A stretch of 64,000 nucleotides of DNA. Source: Pedobacter chinensis. Its GTDB lineage: Bacteria > Bacteroidota > Bacteroidia > Sphingobacteriales > Sphingobacteriaceae. Location of the stretch: assembly GCF_003339865.1 (NCBI RefSeq), contig NZ_QPKV01000006.1:1-64000 (forward strand), in the 5' to 3' direction. Made by a program: the position numbers and the translations under genes. Position 1 is the stretch's first letter, and each line of letters begins with the position of its first letter. Of this stretch, positions 52,473 through 61,740 are shown piece after piece. The notes beneath the pieces were generated by a model. That model had not been told where the DNA came from. It did not search any database and worked only from the letters and a program-made list of their open reading frames with translations.

Positions 52473-54251
52473 TTATTCTACAATCAGCTGGCTTACAGGA
52501 TTCTTAATTACATACAGTCCATCATTAATCAATTTGTTATGATCTGGCTCTCTTGCTGCCTTAAGTTCAAGATAAATCTGTATTTCTCTTTCAAGCTGAT
52601 GGTATATTTTTTTATGATGAACGATTTCTAAAATTTCAAGTGCGCAGAGCCAATCGTGCCTGTGATTATTTTTAAGCCGATTGAAAATCTCTGGAAGCTG
52701 AGCTAAGTTTTCGCCACTTTCTCTAATTTCTCTAACTTTTTTATAAAGCGCATGAAGCTTTAAAGTCTTTTCATCGTAAGTGATTTTGTGCGTTTTTTCC
52801 TGGCTTATTAATGTAATTTCTTCAAAAGCATCCTTATCGGCAGCGCCATTAAAAACAGAAACTATTTTTTCTCCTACAGCCATATCATAAACGCCCCATT
52901 CTGGTTTGAAAAGCACATTTCCATTACCTTCTATCACAGTACAATCGATGAAAGTGACCAAAATAAGCTGATCGTTCTCTTTAAGGATTTCGTTCACATT
53001 TCCCATTACTTTTATTCCACTTTCAAAAACGAGTTCAGCATTGTTTTCCAAAATAATTCCCGCTGCTTTTAATTCTTCGTTGTTGAAGTTTTCCAAAGGT
53101 TTTGATGCATCTTTCAACCTTCCAACAGGTGATGAAAATCCATCTTTATGATAGTTCTTTCCGTGGCCGGGTAATTGTTTTCCATTGAAAGCCAATGCCG
53201 ATGGACCAGTGGTTTTAATAAAAGTAACCTCATCATCAGCGTTAATCCCGATATCAGTAAATACGCCGCTAACTTGTAAGCCTGAGCTATAAACAGCAGT
53301 TGCAACATTTTTACAGGCTATTGCTTTCATTACACTTTCTGCACCACCTACTCTAAATGCCATGGTATTTGCAAATTGTTCAAGTACATCAATTAAATTT
53401 TGGAAAGTCTCTGTTACAAAGAGTTGAGGTTGCGGTTTTGTAATATCATAAGAATAGTTAATGGTATCGATATTATACCAAAGTTTTTTCACATCGCTCT
53501 GCATGCAAGATGCACTTTCGCCAATGGATGATAACAAACCAGCGCCGTATATTTTAGGATTTTCTAGCGTTCCGATTAAGCCATATTCCACAGTCCACCA
53601 ATGGAGTCGGCCAAGTAAAGCCATTTCTGAAGGTTCGCCCATGTTTTCGCTAATGTAGCGCAACTCCTTTTCAGCCTTAGCTATTTGTAACTCGTCTGTA
53701 TCAACCGCTTCTTTCAAAATAGAAAGCTTCCTGATGGCTTCGTAAAGTTCAAAATCTTTTTCAGAAAACATGGCTTTTGCACCAATAGAACCAAAATAAC
53801 TCAGATAATTATTGTAATCTGTATCAGCAATTATGGGTGCATGACCAGCACTTTCATGAATAATATCAGGAGCAGGAGTGTATTCAATATGGTTAATTTG
53901 CCTGATATCTGCAGCAATTACCAAAACCCTGTAAGCCTGATATTCCATAAATGCGGCAGGCGGAATAAATCCATCTACAGTAACAGCACCCCAACCAATT
54001 TTACCCAAATTGTCATTCATGGTTTGCAAATCGGGAATATATTCAATGCTTAAGCCAGCTCTTTGTAAACCTTTAATATATGGATAGTAAGCCACATTTT
54101 TCAGGTAACTATAGTTCTGACGCATTACATATCGCCAAACAGCCTGATCTATTGGTGTATACTTTTCGTAGTTTTGGGCTACAATGAATTGTTTTAAATG
54201 CCTGGGCAATTTAGCTACCTGTGCATTATTAAAGTCATTAAAATGGCTCAT
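52473..54251 (-). CDS. Aromatic amino acid hydroxylase with long C-terminal extension
   Basis: This 592-residue protein starts with the iron- and pterin-dependent aromatic amino acid hydroxylase domain (about 30-310). Iron ligands are His132 and His137 in HESAGHAPIIAD and Glu222 in HWWTVEYGLIG. The domain turns phenylalanine into tyrosine, feeding hppD. The remaining 280 residues (from about 315) are not hydroxylase-like: a beta-rich part with VFTDIGINADDEVTFIKTTG and a helical end. Bacterial PAH is usually 260-300 residues. No pterin carbinolamine dehydratase gene is nearby. Confidence 0.88.
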   Translation of the reverse strand: MSHFNDFNNAQVAKLPRHLKQFIVAQNYEKYTPIDQAVWRYVMRQNYSYLKNVAYYPYIKGLQRAGLSIEYIPDLQTMNDNLGKIGWGAVTVDGFIPPAAFMEYQAYRVLVIAADIRQINHIEYTPAPDIIHESAGHAPIIADTDYNNYLSYFGSIGAKAMFSEKDFELYEAIRKLSILKEAVDTDELQIAKAEKELRYISENMGEPSEMALLGRLHWWTVEYGLIGTLENPKIYGAGLLSSIGESASCMQSDVKKLWYNIDTINYSYDITKPQPQLFVTETFQNLIDVLEQFANTMAFRVGGAESVMKAIACKNVATAVYSSGLQVSGVFTDIGINADDEVTFIKTTGPSALAFNGKQLPGHGKNYHKDGFSSPVGRLKDASKPLENFNNEELKAAGIILENNAELVFESGIKVMGNVNEILKENDQLILVTFIDCTVIEGNGNVLFKPEWGVYDMAVGEKIVSVFNGAADKDAFEEITLISQEKTHKITYDEKTLKLHALYKKVREIRESGENLAQLPEIFNRLKNNHRHDWLCALEILEIVHHKKIYHQLEREIQIYLELKAAREPDHNKLINDGLYVIKNPVSQLIVE

Positions 54252-54490
54252 GGTTTTATGAAAATAAGTTGGTCGGGAGCTAAGTTATGCTCTTGCTTTT
54301 ATCTTCGCAAGAAACCCACTGTATAAATTAACAGCTCACTGTAATAAAGGTTTTTGGAAAGCAAAACCATGCAGGTTGAGAAATTCCAGCCTCGCAATAA
54401 CTGCTGCGATGAAAAAGAATAGGCATTCGTGATTATCAGGTTTGTTAACTTTGGTTTGAAAAACTATCCGCTGGATGGCAGCGCAAAGAA

Positions 54491-54991
54491 CTAGTGGTTT
54501 TTAGATTTTGAATTTCCAAGTTTTTTAACACTGAAAGTGAAATAGTGTTGATAAAGATAGCTGAAGCCAGCTATGATTACTGAAACCACTAAACGAGAAA
54601 TGGTTGGATAAATACCTAAGATTTCGACGAAAAATTTCAATAAAACGTAATTCAAAAGCATATTAATGAACTGTAGGTTCAAAAATCGAAATAATTGAAT
54701 ACGTGATTTTACTTCGCTATGCGTAAAAATGACGTATTTGTTTAATATGAAACTGTAAGGAATTACGATAGCAAACTCAACTGCCAACGCCATAGTGTTC
54801 CGCTTTAACGTTATGGCTAAAACTTTAACTTCTTCACTTAAAAACAGATAATTGTAAGCCAGATAAAAAATAACAAGGCCAAGCACAAAGGTACTTCCAC
54901 CTGTGGCTAAATACCTGAAGTTGTGTAGGGAGATAAATCTTTTAAATGGTGGATGAAAAAAATCTATAAAAGATAAAATGGCTTGACGCAT
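54491..54991 (-). CDS. GtrA-family membrane protein
   Basis: This 166-residue protein has four membrane helices (about 25-48, 60-85, 95-125 and 130-160) and the GtrA start LHNFRYLATGGSTFVLGLVI. Family members move lipid-linked sugars across the membrane or assist O-antigen glycosylation. A glycosyltransferase partner was not found next to it. It is upstream of (on the minus strand, following) the LTA-synthase-like gene by 75 bp. Confidence 0.82.
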   Translation of the reverse strand: MRQAILSFIDFFHPPFKRFISLHNFRYLATGGSTFVLGLVIFYLAYNYLFLSEEVKVLAITLKRNTMALAVEFAIVIPYSFILNKYVIFTHSEVKSRIQLFRFLNLQFINMLLNYVLLKFFVEILGIYPTISRLVVSVIIAGFSYLYQHYFTFSVKKLGNSKSKNH

Positions 54992-55066
54992 TATTGAAAT
55001 TAAGTTGACAAAAATATAAAGATTTGCTGCAAATGTTAAATTAATTCCAAAATCGTATAAGTTTTT

Positions 55067-56995
55067 TTAATTAACCGTTAGCTTATTTTCAATCATCCTG
55101 TTGTTGTATTGCTGAATAAAGGCCTTAAGATGGTTTTCCAAATCGCTTTGTACCAGGGGCAATTTATTAAGCAAATTATTTTTGTTAAGCCGATCGGTTT
55201 TTAGGTTATAAAGTGAGGTACTTATCTTACCATCACTGCTTAATAAATAATCTCCTTTGTAAAGATTAAAGGTGCCGTCGTTATGGTTAACAACAAAATC
55301 ATTGGGATTATCCTTAAAAGCATCGTTGCCAAATGCTAAATAAGGTTTGTCGTAATTTAAGTAGTTTAAAACCGTTGGCATAATATCTATTTGCTGCACA
55401 TTTTTATCGACCTTGCCTTTCAGGTCACCTCCAGGGTAGTAAAATAAAATTGGAATAGAAAAATATCCTGCCGTGGTTTGATATTCTGGTAAATAAGAAA
55501 CGGTGGCATGATCAGCACACAAAACAAAGAGCGTGTTTTTGTACCAGGGCATTTTGGAGGCCGTAGCAAAGAATTTTTTCAAAGCCATATCGGTATAACC
55601 CATTGGTTCCTGTACCTCTAAAGGACCTTTTGGAAACTTTCCTTTATATTTTTCTGGTACCTTAAATGGATGGTGTGAAGAAAGAGAGAAAAAAGCGCTA
55701 AAGAATGGCTGTTTAAAAGTGTTCATTGTTTTTGCCATGTATTGCATAAATGGTTCATCCCAAATTCCCCAGATCCCATCAAAATCATCATCATTATTGT
55801 ACTCCGTTTTACCATAATAATGTTCTATCCCTGCTAAGTGCGTATAAGAATTAAATCCCATTGATCCATTTGGCGCGCCGTGAAAAAAGGCTGTTTCATA
55901 TCCTTTTTCGTTTAAAAGCTTAGCTATACTGGTGGTTTTGTTTCCTGAGTAATTGGAAAGTACAAATGGGCCACAAACCGATGGAATTCCTGAAATGACA
56001 GATGGCAGCGCATCTATAGATTTGCGTCCATTTGCATAAGTATGTGAAAAGGTATAGCTATTGGCCACCAAACTATCAATAAATGGGGTAAAACCTTTAT
56101 ATTTCCCATTTAATAAATCAGTGTTTAAACTCCCAACATGTTCTTTCCCTAGGCTTTCAATGATTAGAAAAACTACATTTAGTTTTTTGAATTGCTTGCT
56201 GGTATCTGGCTTATGAATGGGATTGTAAATAGTGGCCAGCGTTGTCTCATCATAATAGTCTACTTTTTTCAGTGGTTTCTTGGTTAAAGATCTGATTAAG
56301 CAGAAGGGCGTGTTCAAAACCAGGCTGATCTCATTGGGGCTATCAACAAATTCGCCAGCATTGCTCATTGTAATAGGCCTTGTACTATGTCTCCAGCCAC
56401 CTCTCATTCCTACAATTATCAAAGCAATAGAAACAACTAGTATAATCGCATTTAGCACATAGTTTGGCCAAACATAATACTTTGGTTTTTTAATCTTAAA
56501 GAAACTGTAAAGCCTGATAAAAACCCATATCGTTAAAATCAGTAATAAAAGCAGGTACCAGTAATCGATTAAAAAATCAAAAATTAACTTCAGTATATTT
56601 TGTTCATGTCTGAATTGGCCTGCAAAATCTGCAGTTGTTCGTTTTAACGTGAATTTGTAGTACGCAAAATCAATAAAATTTGCCAGAATTCCGATGCTGT
56701 TGGTAACAATAAATATCCATTTGCAAATCGTTTGATACATTTGATTATATCTAAACTCAAAAGGCAATAATTGCAGGATCAGGTATAGTGAATTAATATA
56801 GAGTAATGCCGAAACATCAAACTTAACACCTCCAAAAAGGATGTAAACAAATTTTCCAAAGGTTGGAATGTTAAACAGATCATGGTTAAAGGCGTAAAAC
56901 CCTAATCTGCACAAAGTGTAAATAAATAATATTAAAAATAAACGATAGCAAAGCGCCGCGTAAAAATTAATATTACGTGATGTTTGGTTAGGCAT
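55067..56995 (-). CDS. LTA synthase-family sulfatase (phosphoglycerol transferase-like)
   Basis: This 642-residue protein has five N-terminal membrane helices (about 1-200) and a periplasmic alkaline-phosphatase-fold domain (about 260-580). Catalytic features are FLIESLGKEHVGSLNT with the nucleophile position (expected Thr/Ser) near 285, and metal sites DGIWGIWDEPF, and LCADHATVSYLPEY. The family transfers phosphoglycerol or similar groups to surface polymers. In Gram-negative bacteria it modifies LPS or glucans. Confidence 0.85.
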   Translation of the reverse strand: MPNQTSRNINFYAALCYRLFLILFIYTLCRLGFYAFNHDLFNIPTFGKFVYILFGGVKFDVSALLYINSLYLILQLLPFEFRYNQMYQTICKWIFIVTNSIGILANFIDFAYYKFTLKRTTADFAGQFRHEQNILKLIFDFLIDYWYLLLLLILTIWVFIRLYSFFKIKKPKYYVWPNYVLNAIILVVSIALIIVGMRGGWRHSTRPITMSNAGEFVDSPNEISLVLNTPFCLIRSLTKKPLKKVDYYDETTLATIYNPIHKPDTSKQFKKLNVVFLIIESLGKEHVGSLNTDLLNGKYKGFTPFIDSLVANSYTFSHTYANGRKSIDALPSVISGIPSVCGPFVLSNYSGNKTTSIAKLLNEKGYETAFFHGAPNGSMGFNSYTHLAGIEHYYGKTEYNNDDDFDGIWGIWDEPFMQYMAKTMNTFKQPFFSAFFSLSSHHPFKVPEKYKGKFPKGPLEVQEPMGYTDMALKKFFATASKMPWYKNTLFVLCADHATVSYLPEYQTTAGYFSIPILFYYPGGDLKGKVDKNVQQIDIMPTVLNYLNYDKPYLAFGNDAFKDNPNDFVVNHNDGTFNLYKGDYLLSSDGKISTSLYNLKTDRLNKNNLLNKLPLVQSDLENHLKAFIQQYNNRMIENKLTVN

Positions 56996-57237
56996 TGATC
57001 AGTTAATAGCCGGCAAATGTAATAAATTATAACAATTGTATAATATTTTTGTTACAATATTTTGTTGCCTGTAAATGTACTATGAAGTAGCAGCTTAACA
57101 GATCTAAAAGCTTCATGCTTTTACTCAGAATGCAGTTCATAATAAAAAAGCGATTTCAGGAATGCTCAGGTTTTTATGAGCAGGAGTCAGATATCCTCTG
57201 TTTTTTTAGAAATAATTCGAAAAGCCCTGAAATAAAT

Positions 57238-57927
57238 TTATTGATTACTGGTGTAAAACATAGGCTGTGCAACAAAATCTATAACAGCGCACCAGGTGTA
57301 TGATGGATGCCTTTGAATACCCACTCCAACAGTATTGAGTTTGTTTTTTTGATCTAAAATATTAAATCGATGCCCCAGAGAGGGCACGCCGCAATCCAGC
57401 AATAAATGACAGACGATATCAAGGCTATTGGAATATCCAAAGTCGATGTTTTCACTCATGGTTTTATTTGGGAAATGTTTTGATAATCGTTTAGAAAAAC
57501 TATCTCCATTGCTGCTTTCGTGAGTGCCGATATTATTCTTATTTAAATCCTGTGCATGAGTTTTGCTGAGTATTGATAATTTTTCATCAGGATAAAACAT
57601 TTGTAAATTTTTAACAACACGCAAATGCTTTAGCAGTGAAGTATAGTAAGAATTTGTTCTCGTAATTTTAAGTTGATTGTAATTACTATACTTTTTAACC
57701 ATTGCATTATAATTGTTGATATAATCCTCTAAAAAAGTATAATAGAATTTCTCTCCATCAATCCGAATCAAATTCATGTACATGATGATATTTTTCTCTT
57801 CGTTGGTAAGATATGTGGCATTGGCTGCGGTATTTGCCTTACGGAATTCGGCATCTGTCCAGCTTTGACCATTGGCCTTGCTCAAGAAAAAGCCAATTAG
57901 GATAAAAAATAAAAATAGTTTGTTCAT
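57238..57927 (-). CDS. CAP-domain (SCP-like) secreted protein
   Basis: The 229-residue protein starts MNKLFLFFILIGFFLSKANG, a signal peptide. The CAP domain covers about 95-225, with the conserved His in KTHAQDLNKNNIGTHES, Glu in MSENIDFGYS, and a GHRFNIL His. An alternative ATG at 57945 adds six residues and is less likely. The function of bacterial CAP proteins is unknown, with suggested roles in lipid or surface binding. Confidence 0.8.
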   Translation of the reverse strand: MNKLFLFFILIGFFLSKANGQSWTDAEFRKANTAANATYLTNEEKNIIMYMNLIRIDGEKFYYTFLEDYINNYNAMVKKYSNYNQLKITRTNSYYTSLLKHLRVVKNLQMFYPDEKLSILSKTHAQDLNKNNIGTHESSNGDSFSKRLSKHFPNKTMSENIDFGYSNSLDIVCHLLLDCGVPSLGHRFNILDQKNKLNTVGVGIQRHPSYTWCAVIDFVAQPMFYTSNQ

Positions 57928-58067
57928 TTGGGGGACGATTATCATGATAACGACAATTCAAAACATTTATTTTTTTATGATTGAATTAAGCTTAAATAAT
58001 GATGAGTAAGCAATTAGTTACAGCAAATGAGGCTTGTTAAAATCGAAATATTATTAATTTTAACAAG

Positions 58068-58178
58068 ATGAAACCGTCATGATTTTCAAAACCCCATCAG
58101 GGCTCATGAGTACCAATAAAAACAATAACTAAGAACGAATAATCACACAGTGGAATGAATAAATCATGACAGCTTCAC
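58068..58178. repeat. REP/MITE-like palindromic element, copy 3 (inverted)
   Basis: This 111-bp element begins ATGAAACCGTCATGATTTTC and ends AAATCATGACAGCTTCAC. Read on the minus strand, it has the same two ends as copies 1 and 2 at 25.1-25.4 kb (ATGAAGCTGTCATGATTT-like and TGACGGTTTCAT). The interior differs. It lies in the leader of the NlpC/SH3 gene. Confidence 0.7.
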
Positions 58179-58202
58179 TACCTTTGAAAACAAATTATAC
58201 GG

Positions 58203-59399
58203 ATGAAAAAACTGATCATTTTAGGTTTATTTTTAAGTGCTGCTTTTTCTTTAAAAGCTCAGGTAGATACAGCTGCTATTAGGGGCTTTGCCAATGCAGT
58301 TAAAAAGGAATTTGCGCCAGATAAACGATCAGTTTATTTTAACGTTATATTCAGAGGAGATACAGTTTTTGCTGAAAGTACCTCAGAAAAAGCATTACAG
58401 AGTTTAAACAACCAAATCAATCATATTAACGGGCTGGTTAGTGTTAATCAGTTATTACCATCAAAATCATTAAACGGGATGGAATACGGTTTAGCAAATC
58501 TATCTGTTTGTAATAATCGTTCAACACCGCAAAACTCGGCAGAGATGATGACACAAATGATTTTGGGTACTCCAGTTCAGGTTTTGAAAAAACAAGGAGG
58601 TTATTATCTGGTAAAAACACCAGATGGTTATATTTCCTGGACGGATGGAACTGCAGTTACGCTAATGGATAAAGCATCATTTGATTATTGGAAAACCGCA
58701 AAACGAATTATTTATCTGGCCGATTATGGCCATGCTTATAGCAAAGCCGATGAAAAATCGGTTCGTGTTTCTGACCTGGTTAAGGGAAATATCTTAGAAT
58801 CAATAGGGGAGGATAAACTGTTTTATCATGTATCATTTCCCGATAAACGAACAGGTTACATTAAAAAAAGCGATGCTGAACTGTTTTCCAATTGGAAGAA
58901 AAGAGCCAATCCAGGTGCGGAAACGGTATTAGCAACAGCGAAAACCTTATTAGGTGTTCCTTATTTATGGGGAGGTACATCTATAAAAGGTGTAGATTGC
59001 AGTGGTTTTACCAAAACAAGTTACTTTTTAAATGGAATAGTCATTCCAAGAGATGCTTCTCAACAAGCATTGGTTGGCGAAGATGTAGATGTTTTGGAAA
59101 ATGATTCGATCAGTTTAGCCAAGTGTCTGAAAAATTTGAAAGCTGGTGATTTGCTGTTTTTTTCTGCTGCAAAACTTCGGGGGAACATTGGTGGAAGAAT
59201 TACCCATACAGCAATTTATATGGGCGATGGAGAATTTATTCAATCTGCAGGAATGGTTCGGATTAACAGCTTAAAACCTGAAGCTAAAAATTTTGATGAG
59301 CATGAAAGTAGGACACTGGTCAGTGCTAAAAGAATTCTTAATCAGATAGGTAAACCCGAAATTACAAGGGTAGATCAGCACGATTGGTACGGGAATTAA
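58203..59399 (+). CDS. NlpC/P60 peptidase with SH3-like domains, secreted
   Basis: This 398-residue protein has a signal peptide (MKKLIILGLFLSAAFSLKAQ), two SH3-type wall-binding domains at about 95-155 (VCNNRSTPQN and VQVLKKQGGYYLVKTPDGYI, SWTDG) and 165-235, and an NlpC/P60 domain from about 245. Cys266 is in KGVDCSGFTK and His335 in RITHTAIYMGDG. It cuts peptide cross-links of peptidoglycan. Similar proteins release L-Ala-D-Glu-type peptides in Bacteroidota. The REP-like copy 3 is immediately upstream. Confidence 0.9.
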   Translation: MKKLIILGLFLSAAFSLKAQVDTAAIRGFANAVKKEFAPDKRSVYFNVIFRGDTVFAESTSEKALQSLNNQINHINGLVSVNQLLPSKSLNGMEYGLANLSVCNNRSTPQNSAEMMTQMILGTPVQVLKKQGGYYLVKTPDGYISWTDGTAVTLMDKASFDYWKTAKRIIYLADYGHAYSKADEKSVRVSDLVKGNILESIGEDKLFYHVSFPDKRTGYIKKSDAELFSNWKKRANPGAETVLATAKTLLGVPYLWGGTSIKGVDCSGFTKTSYFLNGIVIPRDASQQALVGEDVDVLENDSISLAKCLKNLKAGDLLFFSAAKLRGNIGGRITHTAIYMGDGEFIQSAGMVRINSLKPEAKNFDEHESRTLVSAKRILNQIGKPEITRVDQHDWYGN

Positions 59400-59407
59400 T
59401 TCAAATT

Positions 59408-59460
59408 AACCACAAAGGCATAAGAAAATCTTATATTTATGTTCTTATGCCTTTGTGGTT
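59408..59460. terminator. Bidirectional terminator between convergent genes
   Basis: AACCACAAAGGCATAAGA pairs perfectly with TCTTATGCCTTTGTGGTT across a 17-nt loop. It lies between the NlpC/SH3 gene and the SDR gene on the opposite strand. Similar sequence recurs in related genomes. Confidence 0.7.
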
Positions 59461-59468
59461 TTGTAAGC

Positions 59469-60233
59469 TTACAAAAACATGCCGCCTGATGCTTCAATGC
59501 GTTGTGCATTAATCCATCCCGCTTCTTCGGTGCATAAAAAGGCTACAACACCTCCAATATCATCGGGCAAACCAACACGGCCCAAAGCTGTTTGTGAAGC
59601 AATGCCTGCATTCATCTGTTCGTTATCCCGAACAACACCACCACCAAAATCAGTTTCGATGGCTCCTGGTGCAATAATGTTTGATCTGATTCCTCTATAA
59701 CCCAATTCTTTTGCCTGATATTTTGTTAATGTTTCCATTGCGCCCTTCATGGCTGCATAGGCCGCATAACCTGGTAAAGCAAAACGGGCCAAACCCGTAG
59801 AAACATTAATGATGGCACCTCCGTCGTTTAAAATTGGCAACGCTTTTTGTGTTAAAAAAAATGGCCCTTTGAATTGGATATTAAGTAATGTGTCAAACTG
59901 ATCTTCGGTTGTTTCGGCAAAAGGTGCATGGATGCCAATGCCTGCATTATTAACCAAGAAATCGAATCGCTCTGCATTGAACGTTGATTTTAAAATTGTT
60001 TTAACTCCAGTAAGAAAACTTTCGAAAGTTGTGGCATCAGCCACATTTAATTGTAAAGCAGCCGCATTAACACCCAGGTTTTTAATTTCTTTAACCGTAT
60101 TTTCTGCTTCTTCCTTTTTTGATTGATAAGTTACGATCACATCAATCCCTTTTTCTGCGATTTTTAAAGCCGCATTTTTTCCTAATCCCCGACTACCACC
60201 AGTAACCAGGGCAATTTTATTTTGTCTTTCCAT
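59469..60233 (-). CDS. Short-chain dehydrogenase/reductase
   Basis: This 254-residue enzyme has the TGGSRGLGKNAA cofactor motif, LVNNAGIG near 93, and the catalytic YAAYAAMKGAME (Tyr and Lys). The Arg/Ser-rich cofactor motif suggests NADP. It lies downstream of the AraC gene on the same strand, with two direct repeats in the gap. It is probably the gene that the regulator controls. Confidence 0.9.
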   Translation of the reverse strand: MERQNKIALVTGGSRGLGKNAALKIAEKGIDVIVTYQSKKEEAENTVKEIKNLGVNAAALQLNVADATTFESFLTGVKTILKSTFNAERFDFLVNNAGIGIHAPFAETTEDQFDTLLNIQFKGPFFLTQKALPILNDGGAIINVSTGLARFALPGYAAYAAMKGAMETLTKYQAKELGYRGIRSNIIAPGAIETDFGGGVVRDNEQMNAGIASQTALGRVGLPDDIGGVVAFLCTEEAGWINAQRIEASGGMFL

Positions 60234-60277
60234 TTGCTTTTAATTTGATTAACAAAATTAACAGGAAGGTTGTTGTG

Positions 60278-60318
60278 AAAATGGTGATAGCTTAAGGTAA
60301 AATGGTGACAGTTTAAGT
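60278..60318. promoter_or_regulatory. Direct-repeat operator upstream of the SDR gene
   Basis: AAAATGGTGATAGCTTAAGGT and AAAATGGTGACAGTTTAAGTT stand 21 bp apart, two helical turns, which is the spacing AraC-type activators use. A weaker third ATGGTGATAACTT follows in the coding end of the AraC gene. Confidence 0.5.
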
Positions 60319-60319
60319 T

Positions 60320-60724
60320 TTATATGGTGATAACTTCCGCATTTGATAGCGATTTGAAATAATCTTCGCGATATTGTTTTGGCGTTTGGCCAGAAAAGTG
60401 TTTAAAGAATTTGGTAAAATTTGACGGATCGTAAGTAAGTATTCTGGCAATCTCTGCGATAGGTGTGCTTATATTTTGTAACATCGATTTAGAGATTTCC
60501 ATTAACCGTTCTTCAAAAAAGAAGCAGGGAGAATGTCCTGTTGCAGCTTTTATGGTGTTGCTTAAATGAGTTGGGTGCACATGAATTAAATCGGCAAAAT
60601 CTCTAACCTCAAACATCTCCGTTACTCTTCCGGATACAATATCATCAAGATGTTTATCTAATTCTTTTAAATAATCTGCAGCAATTTCATGTCGGCGGGC
60701 AAAGAATTTCTGTGGAATTTTCAT
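60320..60724 (-). CDS. AraC-family transcription regulator, DNA-binding part only
   Basis: This 134-residue protein is mainly an AraC C-terminal double helix-turn-helix (about 35-125): FADLIHVHPTHLSNTIKAAT, then SFCFF-like linker, and IAEIARILTYDPSNFTKFFK followed by HFSGQTPKQYREDYF. The usual N-terminal ligand domain is missing, so either it senses nothing itself or a separate protein does. It lies just upstream of the SDR gene and its direct repeats. Confidence 0.85.
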   Translation of the reverse strand: MKIPQKFFARRHEIAADYLKELDKHLDDIVSGRVTEMFEVRDFADLIHVHPTHLSNTIKAATGHSPCFFFEERLMEISKSMLQNISTPIAEIARILTYDPSNFTKFFKHFSGQTPKQYREDYFKSLSNAEVITI

Positions 60725-60815
60725 GTTAAGATAAGTTGATGTTAGAACAAATATAATACTGCAACAAATGAATAAGAAATTTGCTTTACAACGACAGGTG
60801 TTTATGACAACAGTA

Positions 60816-61646
60816 TTATTTTAATTTGCTATTTCCCAGCCACATTAAACTATTCAAAATCATTTTGTTTTGGATTTTATTATTAAAGGTATAAGAAAGG
60901 GTTTTATTGGTTGTATCGTATTTATGTTCATAATCAATATCGTTATGCCCCATATTTACATAAACCATTTTATAGTTTTTATTACTCCAAACGACTGGAT
61001 AATACCCACTATGCCATATTTCGTGCGCCTTTGGTCCTGTACCCAATGGAAAACTACCCGAATCAATCGCCAACAAAATTTTAATGTCTGGATTTTTCCT
61101 TAAATCGTTTTGCCAACGGTACCATTCATTGGGTTGTGTACTAAAAGTTTTTGGAAGATTTTTAGTTACGGGATGTTTACCGTCCTCTACTTTTAAAATG
61201 GCAGATGTTGGCCTCCAGGTATTGCTTCCATATTCTCCTGAACCTAAAAAGGTGTTGTGGTACCAATTCCAGTTTTGGTCGAATGCTGATTTCGCTAAAG
61301 CAAACGCCGAGAAGTGAAATCCCATCCACCCGCCTCCATTTTCCATGTATTGCTGAAAAGCCAGGCGTTGTTCAGGTTTTTCAGGTCGGGTGTCTAAAAA
61401 TAAAACTACCTGATATTTTGAAAGGAACTCTGCATTAAGATTATCCCAATTATCGGTTGAATCATAACTGAAATTATATTTTTCGGCCATTTCAGGGAAC
61501 CATTTATTGGCTTCGTGTACAAAACTGATGTGCGCCTGATCGTTTTTAGCCGTATAAAAGGCAATGACATTGAATTTATGCTTTTGAGCAGAAAGATTAA
61601 ATGTAGTGAGTAAAAGGATGGTAGAAATTAACAAGAATTTGTGCAT
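60816..61646 (-). CDS. ThuA-like secreted protein
   Basis: This 276-residue protein begins with a signal peptide (MHKFLLISTILLLTTFNLSA) and has the ThuA-type class I glutamine amidotransferase-like fold: VIAFYTAKNDQAHISFVHEA, VVLFLDTRPEKPEQRLAFQQ, GGGWMGFHFSAF, and YVNMGHNDIDYEH. The family was named from trehalose utilisation genes but often appears as periplasmic proteins of unknown function in Bacteroidota. An alternative start at 61679 adds 11 residues and was rejected. Confidence 0.82.
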   Translation of the reverse strand: MHKFLLISTILLLTTFNLSAQKHKFNVIAFYTAKNDQAHISFVHEANKWFPEMAEKYNFSYDSTDNWDNLNAEFLSKYQVVLFLDTRPEKPEQRLAFQQYMENGGGWMGFHFSAFALAKSAFDQNWNWYHNTFLGSGEYGSNTWRPTSAILKVEDGKHPVTKNLPKTFSTQPNEWYRWQNDLRKNPDIKILLAIDSGSFPLGTGPKAHEIWHSGYYPVVWSNKNYKMVYVNMGHNDIDYEHKYDTTNKTLSYTFNNKIQNKMILNSLMWLGNSKLK

Positions 61647-61740
61647 GTGGTTCTTTATTTGCCTGGTTAAAAATAACAAATTAAAGGCCTCATGTGAGTA
61701 ATATTTAAGTTAGGGATAACGAAATCAATTTCAAACTGGA

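Noticed and set aside
57115..57303. Plus-strand frame of 62 codons
   Set aside because: It overlaps the end of the CAP-domain gene on the other strand and has no recognisable features.
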